Assembly: GCF_900009135.1 (NCBI RefSeq)
Contig: NZ_LT797697.1
Coordinates: 93,557 to 143,132, forward strand
Direction: 5' to 3'
DNA length: 49,576 nucleotides
DNA from: Planktothrix sp. PCC 11201
GTDB taxonomy: Bacteria > Cyanobacteriota > Cyanobacteriia > Cyanobacteriales > Microcoleaceae
Position numbers and translations under genes: made by a program. The stretch's first letter is position 1. Each line of letters starts with the position of its first letter. Below the pieces are notes generated by a model. It was not told where the DNA came from. It worked only from the letters and a program-made list of their open reading frames with translations, and did no database searches. Of this stretch, positions 17,178 to 25,844 are shown piece after piece.

Positions 17178-19160
17178 ATGAGTATCAATTTTGGACGAGA
17201 AATCTGCGGTGATTTACCCAGTGCAGAAACACGGGAATGGTTAGTAACCAATGGCATCGGTGGCTATGCTTCAGGAACAATAGCAGGCTTGCTGACGCGC
17301 CGTTATCATGGTTTATTAGTAGCGGCTTTAAATCCCCCCTTAGGACGTACCTTATTAGTCCCCAAAATAGACGAAATTGTAGAATATCACCAACAAGTTT
17401 ATCCCCTTTATACAAATCGTTGGAGTGGTGGCGCAATTAATGGCTACGGACATCATCATATTGAAAAGTTTCACTTAGACCGTACCGTACCGACCTGGAA
17501 ATTTGCCTGCGCCGATGCTCTCCTGGAAAAACGGATTTGGATGCAGCCCGAGGCTAATATTACTTATGTTCGCTATAACTTAACTCGCGCCTCGGGGCCA
17601 ATTATCCTGAAGCTCAAAGCCTTCGTCAATCATCGAGATTATCATAGCGATACCCATGCTGGGAATTGGAAAATGCAAGTGGAAGCGGTGGAAAATGGGG
17701 TTTGTGTCACCGCCTTTGGCCAAGCCACTCCCTTCTATTTATTGACGGATCGGGCGACGGTACAACCTACCCATCAATGGTGTTATAACTTTGATTTAGC
17801 TAGAGAACGGGAGCGTGGCCTCATGGATCATGAGGATCACCTCCATATTGCCACCTTCACCGCCACCTTGCATCCAGGGGAATCCTTATGTTTTGTCGCG
17901 AGTACCGAAGCTCGCCCCAGTTTAAACGGAGAAGCCGCCCTAGAAGTCCGTCGCAGCTACGAACGCAAATTATTAGGATATTGGCAAGATAGCTGTCCTA
18001 GCAATATTAGGGAAGTGCCGGAATGGGTACAACAGTTGGTATTTGCAGCCGATCAATTTGTGGTGAATCGGGGTATTCCTGAAAATCCCATCGGTAAAAC
18101 CATTATTGCTGGATATCCCTGGTTTGGGGATTGGGGACGGGACACCATGATCAGTTTACCCGGTATTACCATCACCACCGGACGCCTCCAAATTACCCGT
18201 GCCATCCTCTATACCTACTCCAAATATGTCAAGGAAGGAATGTTACCCAACCGTTTCCCCGACGAGGGAGAAACCCCCGACTACAATACCGTTGATGCAA
18301 CCCTGTGGTATTTCGAGGCGATTCGTCAATATTATGACCTGACTGAAGATATTGATATTGTCGAAAATTTGTTTCCCGTTCTAGCCGATATTATCCAATA
18401 TCACTGTCGCGGGACTCGCTACAATATCCACCTTGATCCCGCCGATGGTTTACTATACGCCGGAGAACCGGGATCGCAGTTAACCTGGATGGATGCCAAA
18501 ATCGGCGACTGGGTTATCACCCCCCGCATCGGGAAACCCGTGGAAATTAACGCCCTTTGGTATAACGCCCTGCGAATTATGGGGAAATTTGCCCGTCAAA
18601 TCGGTAGACCCTATCAAGAATATGATGCCCTAGCCGATCGCGCCTTAGCTCGGTTTGAACGATTCTGGAATCCTGAACTGGGCTATTGTTATGATGTGAT
18701 TGACGGGATTTATGGCGATGATGCTTCCCTGCGTCCCAATCAAATTTTTGCCGTTTCCCTCCCCCATAGTGCCCTATCCCACGAACAACAAAAAGCCATT
18801 GTTGAAACCTGCGGACGGTTTTTGTTAACATCATCGGGATTGCGATCACTGGCCCCGAATCATTTTCACTATCGGGGATATTATGAGGGAAATCCAGTAC
18901 AACGAGATAGTGCCTATCATCAAGGCACGGTTTGGGCTTGGCTGTTGGGGCCCTTTGTCATCGCCCATTTACGGGTGTTTCAAAATCCCAATGTAGCGCG
19001 TAGTTTCCTCGAACCGATGATCAACCACCTGACCACGGGAGGACTGGGAACAATCAGCGAAATTTTTGATGGCAACGCTCCGATGCACCCCCGGGGTTGT
19101 ATTGCCCAAGCCTGGTCGGTGGGAGAAATTCTGCGGGCTTGGTTAGCCACCGAACGTTAG
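17178..19160 (+). CDS. Glycogen debranching enzyme (amylo-alpha-1,6-glucosidase, GH133)
   Basis: This 660-residue protein hydrolyses the alpha-1,6 branch residues of glycogen. The N-terminal GDE_N domain starts at residue 5 with the TNGIGGYASGT and RRYHGLL motifs, and the (alpha/alpha)6 catalytic domain carries GYPWFGDWGRDTMIS, the most conserved stretch of the family, around residue 313-327. Near the C-terminus YHQGTVWAWLLGPF and SEIFDG are present. I chose the ATG at 17178, preceded by GAAGG, rather than a TTG 18 bases upstream. The HAD gene starts 20 bases downstream and is probably in the same operon. Confidence 0.94.
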   Translation: MSINFGREICGDLPSAETREWLVTNGIGGYASGTIAGLLTRRYHGLLVAALNPPLGRTLLVPKIDEIVEYHQQVYPLYTNRWSGGAINGYGHHHIEKFHLDRTVPTWKFACADALLEKRIWMQPEANITYVRYNLTRASGPIILKLKAFVNHRDYHSDTHAGNWKMQVEAVENGVCVTAFGQATPFYLLTDRATVQPTHQWCYNFDLARERERGLMDHEDHLHIATFTATLHPGESLCFVASTEARPSLNGEAALEVRRSYERKLLGYWQDSCPSNIREVPEWVQQLVFAADQFVVNRGIPENPIGKTIIAGYPWFGDWGRDTMISLPGITITTGRLQITRAILYTYSKYVKEGMLPNRFPDEGETPDYNTVDATLWYFEAIRQYYDLTEDIDIVENLFPVLADIIQYHCRGTRYNIHLDPADGLLYAGEPGSQLTWMDAKIGDWVITPRIGKPVEINALWYNALRIMGKFARQIGRPYQEYDALADRALARFERFWNPELGYCYDVIDGIYGDDASLRPNQIFAVSLPHSALSHEQQKAIVETCGRFLLTSSGLRSLAPNHFHYRGYYEGNPVQRDSAYHQGTVWAWLLGPFVIAHLRVFQNPNVARSFLEPMINHLTTGGLGTISEIFDGNAPMHPRGCIAQAWSVGEILRAWLATER

Positions 19161-19180
19161 ATCAAGGGTCGTGGAAAACC

Positions 19181-19876
19181 ATGGGTTTAAAGGCAGTTCT
19201 ATTTGATTTTAATGGAATTATTATTAACGATGAGTCCATCCATGAGCAACTCATTGCCGAACTTTTGTTAACTGAAAACCTGCGTTCTCAACCCGAGGAA
19301 ATTCGCAAATTTTCTTTAGGACGGAGCGATCGCGCCTGTTTAACTGACCTATTAACCTACCGGGGTCGCGTTGTCAGTAATGCTTATTTAGATCAGTTAA
19401 TTGAACGGAAATCTATTAGCTATCGAAATTATTTAGAACAATTAGAACAACTGCCCCTCTATCCAGGTCTGCGGGATTTGCTCCAACAGTTGCAAGCAGC
19501 GGATCTGAAGTTAGGAATTGTCACCGGGGCGTTACGGGCGGAAGTGGAACTGGTGTTAACGCGCAGTGGCCTGAAAGAGTATTTTCCAATTATTGTGGCT
19601 GGGGATGAGATTATCCTAAGTAAACCTGAACCCCTAGGCTATTTATTAGGCCTGCAACGATTAAATCAGGCTTACCCTGAGCTAAATTTACAGCCATCGG
19701 AGTGTCTGGCTTTAGAGGATACCTATGTGGGGATTATGGCGGCAAGGCGGGCCGGAATACAAGTCGTCGGTGTCGCCCATACCTATCCCCTACATATGCT
19801 GCAACGCTGGGCAAATTGGGCTGTTGATCGCTTCGGTGATCTGGAACTTGAACGGATGCAAAAATTTTTTTTATAG
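19181..19876 (+). CDS. HAD superfamily hydrolase, beta-phosphoglucomutase-like
   Basis: This 231-residue HAD protein has a Cof-less cap typical of subfamily I. Motif I is FDFNG (Asp9-Phe-Asn11) where phosphatases and beta-phosphoglucomutase have DxD; motif II is VTGA, motif III the Lys of SKPEP and motif IV LALEDTYVG. The Asn at the second motif I position removes the usual general acid/base, so phosphatase or mutase activity may be altered or the substrate different. It follows the debranching enzyme by 20 bases, hinting at a sugar-phosphate substrate. The ATG at 19181 is the natural start: upstream codons overlap the previous gene. Confidence 0.88.
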   Translation: MGLKAVLFDFNGIIINDESIHEQLIAELLLTENLRSQPEEIRKFSLGRSDRACLTDLLTYRGRVVSNAYLDQLIERKSISYRNYLEQLEQLPLYPGLRDLLQQLQAADLKLGIVTGALRAEVELVLTRSGLKEYFPIIVAGDEIILSKPEPLGYLLGLQRLNQAYPELNLQPSECLALEDTYVGIMAARRAGIQVVGVAHTYPLHMLQRWANWAVDRFGDLELERMQKFFL

Positions 19877-19882
19877 GAACCT

Positions 19883-19912
19883 TTGCAATCTCAGGTTTAG
19901 TTGTGTTAGGAT
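19883..19912 (+). promoter_or_regulatory. Possible promoter of tRNA-Ala
   Basis: TTGCAA and TAGGAT stand 18 bases apart, ending 52 bases before the mature tRNA. They are fair matches to the sigma-70 hexamers. The alternative is read-through from the HAD gene. Confidence 0.4.
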
Positions 19913-19964
19913 AGTGAATCGGAGTCGGGGATCATTCCTCACACTTTGATCCTTTGACTCGCAC

Positions 19965-20037
19965 GGGGAATTAGCTCAGTTGGTAGAGTGCTGCGATCGC
20001 ACCGCAGAGGTCAGGGGTTCGAATCCCCTATTCTCCA
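19965..20037 (+). tRNA. tRNA-Ala (anticodon CGC)
   Basis: A complete 73-base cloverleaf. The acceptor stem GGGGAAT/ATTCTCC contains a G3-U70 pair, the identity mark for alanyl-tRNA synthetase. The anticodon arm is CTGCG-ATCGCAC-CGCAG with anticodon CGC at 19998-20000, reading GCG. The T arm is AGGGG-TTCGAAT-CCCCT. CCA is not encoded. The HIP1 octamer GCGATCGC (19993-20000) covers the stem edge, loop start and whole anticodon. The loop has A32 and C38. Confidence 0.97.
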
Positions 20038-20139
20038 TTGTCCTCGTTAATATGCTAAGATCGAGGCCAATCAAGTCTAGCTTGAAGTTTTATATACTGC
20101 CTGCCACATCTATTATTTTTGTATAGCAACCTATTTTTA

Positions 20140-20160
20140 CCCCTGGTTTGACCACGGGGG
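20140..20160. repeat. Hairpin downstream of tRNA-Ala
   Basis: CCCC-TGGT pairs with ACCA-(C)-GGGG around a TTG loop, about 100 bases after the tRNA. It lacks a T-run. It could be a processing or termination element for the tRNA transcript. The rest of the gap up to the diguanylate cyclase is AT-rich and shows only an A/T hairpin near 20190. Confidence 0.35.
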
Positions 20161-20292
20161 CATATTCCTGATCTGAAAATTTATTTTTTCAAAAAAATAA
20201 GCCTATTTTCCTAGCCCTAGATAGAGGAAAAACCAGGAAAATTAAAGCTAATATTGATCACGCTCTAAAATACTGACATTTTTAAAATCTAA

Positions 20293-22767
20293 ATGAAAGT
20301 AATCACTTTGGGTCAATCAATATTAGTTGAGAAAAGTCTGAGTTTGATCAAAACCTGCGTGGGGTGGATTATCCGTAAAATTAATTTTATGCAATATCCA
20401 GATTCTCAAAATGAAACATCAGACCTAATTGAATCAAAGTCAAACAATAATAAGCTCCTAAATCATTCTTTTCAAACCCAAGAAAGGGTTAGACAACTAC
20501 TTGACAGTAGCCAAGTAGTGATTTTTAGTTGTCAGCCTCAACCTAAATATCAAATAACATTTATCAGTAACAATGTCAAAATTATATTGGGATATGATGC
20601 TGCTATATTGTTAAGAGAAAAGGATATTTGGCACACCTATGTTCCACCTTCAGACCAAGATCAATGGCAGAATGCTTTTGTGCAATTATTAGTCAAGGAG
20701 AACTATATTCATGAAGCCCAATTCTTACACGCTAATGGGAATTTTTGCTGGTTACGAGTGGAAATGCGCCTAATTAAAGATGAAGGAGGAAATATTTCCG
20801 AAATCCTTGGTTACTTCGTTGATATTACGGATCGCAAAGCAGCAGAAATGCAACTATTAACCGCAGAAAATCGTTTAAAAACAGTGATTGAAACCGTTGG
20901 TAGTGGAATTACCCTCAGTGATAAACAAGGTAATTTTTATATTTTTAATTCTAAAATGACGGAAATCACTGGATACTCTTTGGAAGATGCTCAATCTCAT
21001 CCAGATTTTTTAGCCCTATTATATCCGAGTTCCACATCCTATAGCCAAGCTCAAAACCGATTAAACAATGTAGCTTTAATGGGTTCAGTCTTTAATGCAG
21101 AAACCACAATTCCCACCAAAAATGGAGAGTTAAAAACCTTGCTTTTATCTACGGTAATGATAGAAGATCAGGAGAATCCGTTATTTTTATCGACTTTTCA
21201 AAATATTACTCCCCTTAAACGAGCCGAAAAAGCATTATGTCAAATGGTTGTTCAAGAACATTTGATTTGGGAAATTACCCATAAAATTCGTCAGTCTTTG
21301 AATTTAGAAGATATTCTCAATACAACAGTTACGGAAGTTCAACAGTTACTTGAATGTGATCGGGTTTTTATTTATCAAATTTTTCCTAATCGTCAAGGAA
21401 AAGTTATTGCGGAAACCAACCCAAATAAATTGTTAAAAACCCAACCCTCGAAAACTCCTTTAATTCCTTTAAACTGCTATGAAAAATTTAATCAAGGTCG
21501 AATTAGAGTTCTGAATAAGATTAATCATGATCCGAATGATTCAGAAATGTTGAAGATGATAAAATATTGGGAAATTGATTCTGCAATTATAGTTCCTTTA
21601 TTGGAAATGAATCAACTGTGGGGACTTTTAATTGTTGATCAAAATCAGGGTTTGCGCCATTGGTTAAAATGGGAAGCCAACTTATTGCGACAAATCTCAG
21701 AACAGGTGGGAATTGCTATTCAACAAAGTCACCTCTATCAAGAAACTCAAGATCAAGCTCATCGCGCCCAAATTTTAAATCAGGTGATTCAAGTAATTCG
21801 TCAATCTTTAGACTTAGATACAATTTTTTCAATGGCTATTACTGAAATTGTTAGTTTATTACGTTTGGATAGGGCTTGTATTTTGCAATATCTTCCCCAG
21901 CAAAAACAATGGCAAGAGGTGGCTTGCTTTAGTGAGCATCACTATATTATTCCTCCAGTTTTTCCTCAGATGCAACAAACATATTGTTTAGACAGTGATG
22001 CCTTTGATGTTCTTACTTCTGAAGAAATTCAATATTTAACTGGAATTTCAGGAAGTTGGTTGCCGATTCCTTTGCGGGTGGGTTCTAAAATTTGGGGCTG
22101 TTTGGGATTACTTAAACATCAAAACCTGAAGGGCTGGAAAGAGTCAGAAATTGAGTTAACCTGTGCGATCGCAGATCAATTAGCGATCGCAATTCAACAG
22201 TCTGAACTCTATCAAGAATTACAAGTTGCTAACCAACAATTACTGCGCCTCGCCACCATTGACGGTTTAACTCAAGTCGCCAATCGTCGCCGTTTTGATC
22301 AATATTTGGAACAACAATGGCAAGATTTACAAGCGGACAAAAGTTCTTTAGCTTTGATTTTATGTGATATTGACTACTTTAAACAATATAATGATTACTA
22401 TGGACATCTTGCCGGAGATAGCTGTTTGAAAAAAGTCGCTCAAGCCCTGGAGAATATTCTACGAGATCCTGTGGATTTAGTCGCTCGATATGGGGGTGAG
22501 GAATTTGCAATTATTTTGCCGAATACTTCTTGGAGTGAGGCGATTCAGCAGGCACAACACATCCAAAATATGATTCTACAACTGCAATTACCCCATGCCG
22601 ATTCCCGGGTCAGTCAATGGCTGACTTTGAGTTTGGGAATAGCTTGTACCATCCCTTCTGATGACATCTCCCCCTCTGTGTTAATTGGGGCTGCGGATCA
22701 AGCCTTGTATCAAGCGAAACAGCAGGGACGCGCCTGCTATTGTGTTCACGGAGTGGAGGCTATTTGA
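20293..22767 (+). CDS. PAS-PAS-GAF-GAF-GGDEF diguanylate cyclase
   Basis: This 824-residue soluble protein has two PAS domains (about 60-190 and 195-315; the first is followed by the PAC-like ILGYFVDITDRK), two GAF domains (about 325-480 and 495-640) and a C-terminal GGDEF domain. The active site is RYGGEEF around residue 731-737, with CDIDYFKQYNDYYGH upstream, so c-di-GMP synthesis is expected. The usual inhibitory RxxD site five residues before GGEEF is not present in register (the residues there are DPVD). I see no chromophore-binding Cys-His pair typical of phytochrome GAFs. It acts opposite to the EAL protein at 11-13 kb. Confidence 0.92.
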   Translation: MKVITLGQSILVEKSLSLIKTCVGWIIRKINFMQYPDSQNETSDLIESKSNNNKLLNHSFQTQERVRQLLDSSQVVIFSCQPQPKYQITFISNNVKIILGYDAAILLREKDIWHTYVPPSDQDQWQNAFVQLLVKENYIHEAQFLHANGNFCWLRVEMRLIKDEGGNISEILGYFVDITDRKAAEMQLLTAENRLKTVIETVGSGITLSDKQGNFYIFNSKMTEITGYSLEDAQSHPDFLALLYPSSTSYSQAQNRLNNVALMGSVFNAETTIPTKNGELKTLLLSTVMIEDQENPLFLSTFQNITPLKRAEKALCQMVVQEHLIWEITHKIRQSLNLEDILNTTVTEVQQLLECDRVFIYQIFPNRQGKVIAETNPNKLLKTQPSKTPLIPLNCYEKFNQGRIRVLNKINHDPNDSEMLKMIKYWEIDSAIIVPLLEMNQLWGLLIVDQNQGLRHWLKWEANLLRQISEQVGIAIQQSHLYQETQDQAHRAQILNQVIQVIRQSLDLDTIFSMAITEIVSLLRLDRACILQYLPQQKQWQEVACFSEHHYIIPPVFPQMQQTYCLDSDAFDVLTSEEIQYLTGISGSWLPIPLRVGSKIWGCLGLLKHQNLKGWKESEIELTCAIADQLAIAIQQSELYQELQVANQQLLRLATIDGLTQVANRRRFDQYLEQQWQDLQADKSSLALILCDIDYFKQYNDYYGHLAGDSCLKKVAQALENILRDPVDLVARYGGEEFAIILPNTSWSEAIQQAQHIQNMILQLQLPHADSRVSQWLTLSLGIACTIPSDDISPSVLIGAADQALYQAKQQGRACYCVHGVEAI

Positions 22768-22874
22768 ACCACCGCATACGAATTGAACTCAATTTGCCAA
22801 GTTAGATGATCACACCGGAAAATAAACTCAAGGCGTTGAAGGTCTCTTGGCATTGTTTTAGTCAGATTGGGATC

Positions 22875-22924
22875 AATTAGTTTCGGTTAGGGCTGTGTTG
22901 AGCGGTTGTTTCCCGAAACTAATT
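22875..22924. repeat. 12-bp perfect inverted repeat
   Basis: AATTAGTTTCGG (22875-22886) and its exact complement (22913-22924) enclose a 26-base loop, about 60 bases before the next gene's ATG. A TTG-initiated extension of that gene would run through it, which argues for the later start. It may be a terminator-like or regulatory structure. Confidence 0.55.
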
Positions 22925-22981
22925 TTCAGCAATCTGGGTCATCTTTGCCATCAATTATTCTGTATTTGTGGATGCTTCCCA

Positions 22982-24052
22982 ATGAAATCCAGTCACCCCA
23001 ACCGTCGCCCCCAAGCGATCCCCCCTGTGAACAAGAAGCAGCCCCGCCCATTTATATTGGCGTTGATGTTGACTGGGGTTTTAGCTTTAAAAGCTGACTC
23101 AAATTTATTAAAATCTGCCTTAGTTCACAGTCGAGCAGTCATCTCTGATTCCCTTACCATTACCCAAAAGCCTGTTTCTCCCAGACCGACAGAAACACAA
23201 CGGTTATGGGAAATTCCTGAAAATCCTATTGCTATTTCTCCCATCACCCCGACCTATCGGGTTTTGCCGAATCCTTTATTTAAACATCAGGGACATTTAC
23301 CCAAAACCATTCCGGTTATCTATGCAAAAACCCCTTTAAATCCTGAATGGGCAGTTAATGTCGGGGATCGGGCTAAGGTTTTACCCCCGGCCGTGGACAA
23401 AAAAATTCGGGAAACTATCGCCCAGGAATCGGGAGTTATTGTCCAAGATCTTAAAATTGTAGAAGCGCGTCAACAAACTTGGCCAGATACCTGCTTAGGA
23501 CTAGCTAAAACCGATGAAATCTGTGGCCAAATGTTAGTTTCAGGGTGGCGGGTAGTAGTCTCCGATGGTCGCCAAACCTGGGTCTATCGCACGGATGCTC
23601 AGGGAAGAATCATCCGTTTAGAATCCCAAGGTCATTCGTTAAATCTTCCATCCTCGGTCTTAGAGTCGGTGTTTAAGGATATTCTGCAACGGTCAGGTTT
23701 ATCTCCGTCTCAACTGACTCTGGAGGCGGTGGAAGAACAAATCTGGCCCGATGGTTGTTTGGGGTTAGTGCAACCGGGGATGTTTTGTACCCAAAGTCTG
23801 GTGGCGGGTTGGCGGGTGATTGTCGGTCACGAAAACCAGCGTTGGGTTTATCGCACCAGCCAAACGGGTTCTAGTATACAATTTGATCGAGCGACTAGTT
23901 CAGTCATGCCCAATCTTCGCCTACAATTTCTGAAGATTTCGGGGGATGATTTTTTATCTCCTTGGACAAAAACCTTAATTGCCCATCTGTCAACCTCCTG
24001 TCAAGTTTCAAATTTTGTTAATTTATCCATAGGGGATACTTGCTCAAATTAA
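22982..24052 (+). CDS. Membrane-anchored or secreted protein with a duplicated Cys-containing domain
   Basis: This 356-residue protein starts with a basic segment and one hydrophobic span (about residues 22-36), a signal anchor or uncleaved signal. Two homologous ~75-residue units follow a linker. Each has WPD-x-CLGL, a second Cys about 11-12 residues later, GWRV(V/I)V and WVYRT; the first ends RIIRLE and the second SIQFD. The Cys pair per unit suggests a disulfide. I do not recognise a named function. The start chosen is an ATG after a 12-bp inverted repeat; there is no strong ribosome site. Confidence 0.75.
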   Translation: MKSSHPNRRPQAIPPVNKKQPRPFILALMLTGVLALKADSNLLKSALVHSRAVISDSLTITQKPVSPRPTETQRLWEIPENPIAISPITPTYRVLPNPLFKHQGHLPKTIPVIYAKTPLNPEWAVNVGDRAKVLPPAVDKKIRETIAQESGVIVQDLKIVEARQQTWPDTCLGLAKTDEICGQMLVSGWRVVVSDGRQTWVYRTDAQGRIIRLESQGHSLNLPSSVLESVFKDILQRSGLSPSQLTLEAVEEQIWPDGCLGLVQPGMFCTQSLVAGWRVIVGHENQRWVYRTSQTGSSIQFDRATSSVMPNLRLQFLKISGDDFLSPWTKTLIAHLSTSCQVSNFVNLSIGDTCSN

Positions 24053-24087
24053 TAAGCTGTCCTTTGAACTAATTTTTAATATAAACT

Positions 24088-24456
24088 ATGACTGATATTA
24101 GTGGAAACTGGTTAGGAACCTATTGGCAACAGGGAGTTCCCACTCGTTTTGAAGTAACATTTATTCAGAGCGGTAATTCCTTAGCTGGGAATATTTTAGA
24201 TGAGGGTTATTTGGGAGAAGCTCAAATTAGCGGGGCTGTGCTGGGTCGAGGGGTGAGTTTTACCAAACAATATCTAACGACTTCTCCCGATACGGTTAGT
24301 TATACGGGGACGGTCTCCGAAGATGAAAATTATATTCAGGGACAATGGCAAATTAGTCGGTTGTCCTCGGGAACTTGGGAAGCCCATCGCCAAGGAGATA
24401 ATTTATCCTTGGAATTTAATAACATCATAGTTGAAAAGGTTCCGGTTTTTTCTTAA
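24088..24456 (+). CDS. Conserved beta-rich hypothetical protein
   Basis: This 122-residue protein is made of alternating beta-type segments (SGNWLGTYWQ, RFEVTFIQSGNSLAGNI, SYTGTVSEDENYIQGQW), reminiscent of small lipocalin-like or avidin-like barrels. There is no signal peptide. It follows the duplicated-domain gene by 35 bases in the same direction. Function unknown. A HIP1 site sits at its stop codon. Confidence 0.7.
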   Translation: MTDISGNWLGTYWQQGVPTRFEVTFIQSGNSLAGNILDEGYLGEAQISGAVLGRGVSFTKQYLTTSPDTVSYTGTVSEDENYIQGQWQISRLSSGTWEAHRQGDNLSLEFNNIIVEKVPVFS

Positions 24457-24713
24457 GCGATCGCTTGTGTTCCCCATCTTCTTTATAGCAGTGCGAGCAC
24501 CCTCGCTCCCTAGTTTTATCAAGAGCCCGTATTTATAAAATGTCTTCCCTGTTTTGCTGTGTCTAGGTTTTGGCTATGTCCAGAATCAGAGATAGTCTTG
24601 ATCCTGTGAGTACAGGTTTAGTGATCAATATTTTATATTTTTTTAAGATTCTAAGCCCTGATGGATGTGGTTTCACTGGGATTCTTTGTATATAACAAGA
24701 AGGTGAACTGGCT

Positions 24714-25010
24714 ATGAATACTCAAGATGGAACCGAAAATAATCAAAATCTAGAGCTGCCGCTACTGGAAACAGTGTTGAATATTTTAGATATGTCTTTA
24801 TCTATTTTGGAAAAGCACCCTAATGCTGAAGACGATAGGATCAAGCAAGTGGCAGACGAGATAACACAGGTTCAGGAGCAAATTAGGCAGTATGAAATTG
24901 ATATGGCTGAGAGCATGATCTTTACAACCTTAGAGGGGGAGAGAATAAATAATCCAGAAAGACAGGAAATACTGAATTTACTTACTTTTTTGATCAAGTA
25001 TTTTAGCTAA
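24714..25010 (+). CDS. Hypothetical acidic helical protein
   Basis: This 98-residue acidic protein is predicted mostly helical (LLETVLNILDMSLSILEK, ITQVQEQIRQYE). AAGGTG stands 8 bases before the ATG. Its last 33 bases overlap the 3' end of the minus-strand membrane-protein gene, tail to tail. Nothing points to a function. Confidence 0.6.
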   Translation: MNTQDGTENNQNLELPLLETVLNILDMSLSILEKHPNAEDDRIKQVADEITQVQEQIRQYEIDMAESMIFTTLEGERINNPERQEILNLLTFLIKYFS

Positions 25011-25790
25011 TTTATTAAAATAAATTGCCAATAAGTCCCGTCCTGGTTGGTCGAGGAATTTTTCTTCCAGCAAAGCTTTGGTATTAATCCAGTTTAAAGC
25101 TGCAATTGTTCTTTTTTTATCAGATATTGGAGGAAGCTTACGGGTTAAATAAATACCCTTATTAAAACTTTCTCTAATCCATTCCAAACAATTCCAAATG
25201 CCGTTATCGAGGTCAGATTTAGCTGTAGTTTTGTTTATTATTTCTAATCCCCCAAAAGGATAGTCTTCTAACACAGAGTCACCTGATTTTACAGCTAGAG
25301 ATTTTAGGTTTTCTTCATCTTCCAACCAGTGTTTTACTGTTTGATAAGATGGTTGTCTTTTTTGCAAAGCATCTAGTTGATTAATGAGAGCAAGCATATC
25401 ACCCTTGTCTGATTCTGACACATTTTGATTATTTTTATAATTAATCAAGGCTTCTTTTGCTCTTTCTACTAAATCAGAAGGTGCATTGTTAAAATTTTGT
25501 TCTTGCTTAAAAGATTGTCTTAATTTGTCCCTTATGTCATTTTCACTCGCCTTGATTTTTAGGTCTATAAAAAAATTATTTCCTCCCAAAACTGCTACAA
25601 CAATAACTACATAAAGCCCTAACCCACTTCCGACCGATTTAGTCAATTCTTCTGGTTTACCCTGAAAGTAATTCTTACACATCGTCCCTGAAATAAAAAA
25701 GAGAGTAACAATTACTGGTAAAGTGAGGATTATTGAGCCAACTATTAAACCAGAGTTAAATTTGTGATTTTTCAATTTTGGATAATCCAT
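24978..25790 (-). CDS. Hypothetical two-span membrane protein
   Basis: This 270-residue protein has two hydrophobic spans near its N-terminus (LIVGSIILTLPVIVTLFFIS and LGLYVVIVVAVLGG) and a charged, helical cytoplasmic C-terminal part with a SDKKRTIAALNWINTKALL stretch. A GTG 54 bases upstream could extend it by 18 residues, but those do not look like part of the protein. Family not recognised. Its upstream region is a structured gene-free stretch. Confidence 0.65.
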   Translation of the reverse strand: MDYPKLKNHKFNSGLIVGSIILTLPVIVTLFFISGTMCKNYFQGKPEELTKSVGSGLGLYVVIVVAVLGGNNFFIDLKIKASENDIRDKLRQSFKQEQNFNNAPSDLVERAKEALINYKNNQNVSESDKGDMLALINQLDALQKRQPSYQTVKHWLEDEENLKSLAVKSGDSVLEDYPFGGLEIINKTTAKSDLDNGIWNCLEWIRESFNKGIYLTRKLPPISDKKRTIAALNWINTKALLEEKFLDQPGRDLLAIYFNKLAKILDQKSK

Positions 25791-25844
25791 AATAAAAACA
25801 CGGGGGTGTGAAAACTCAGCGTCTTTAGACCTGAGAGGAAACAC

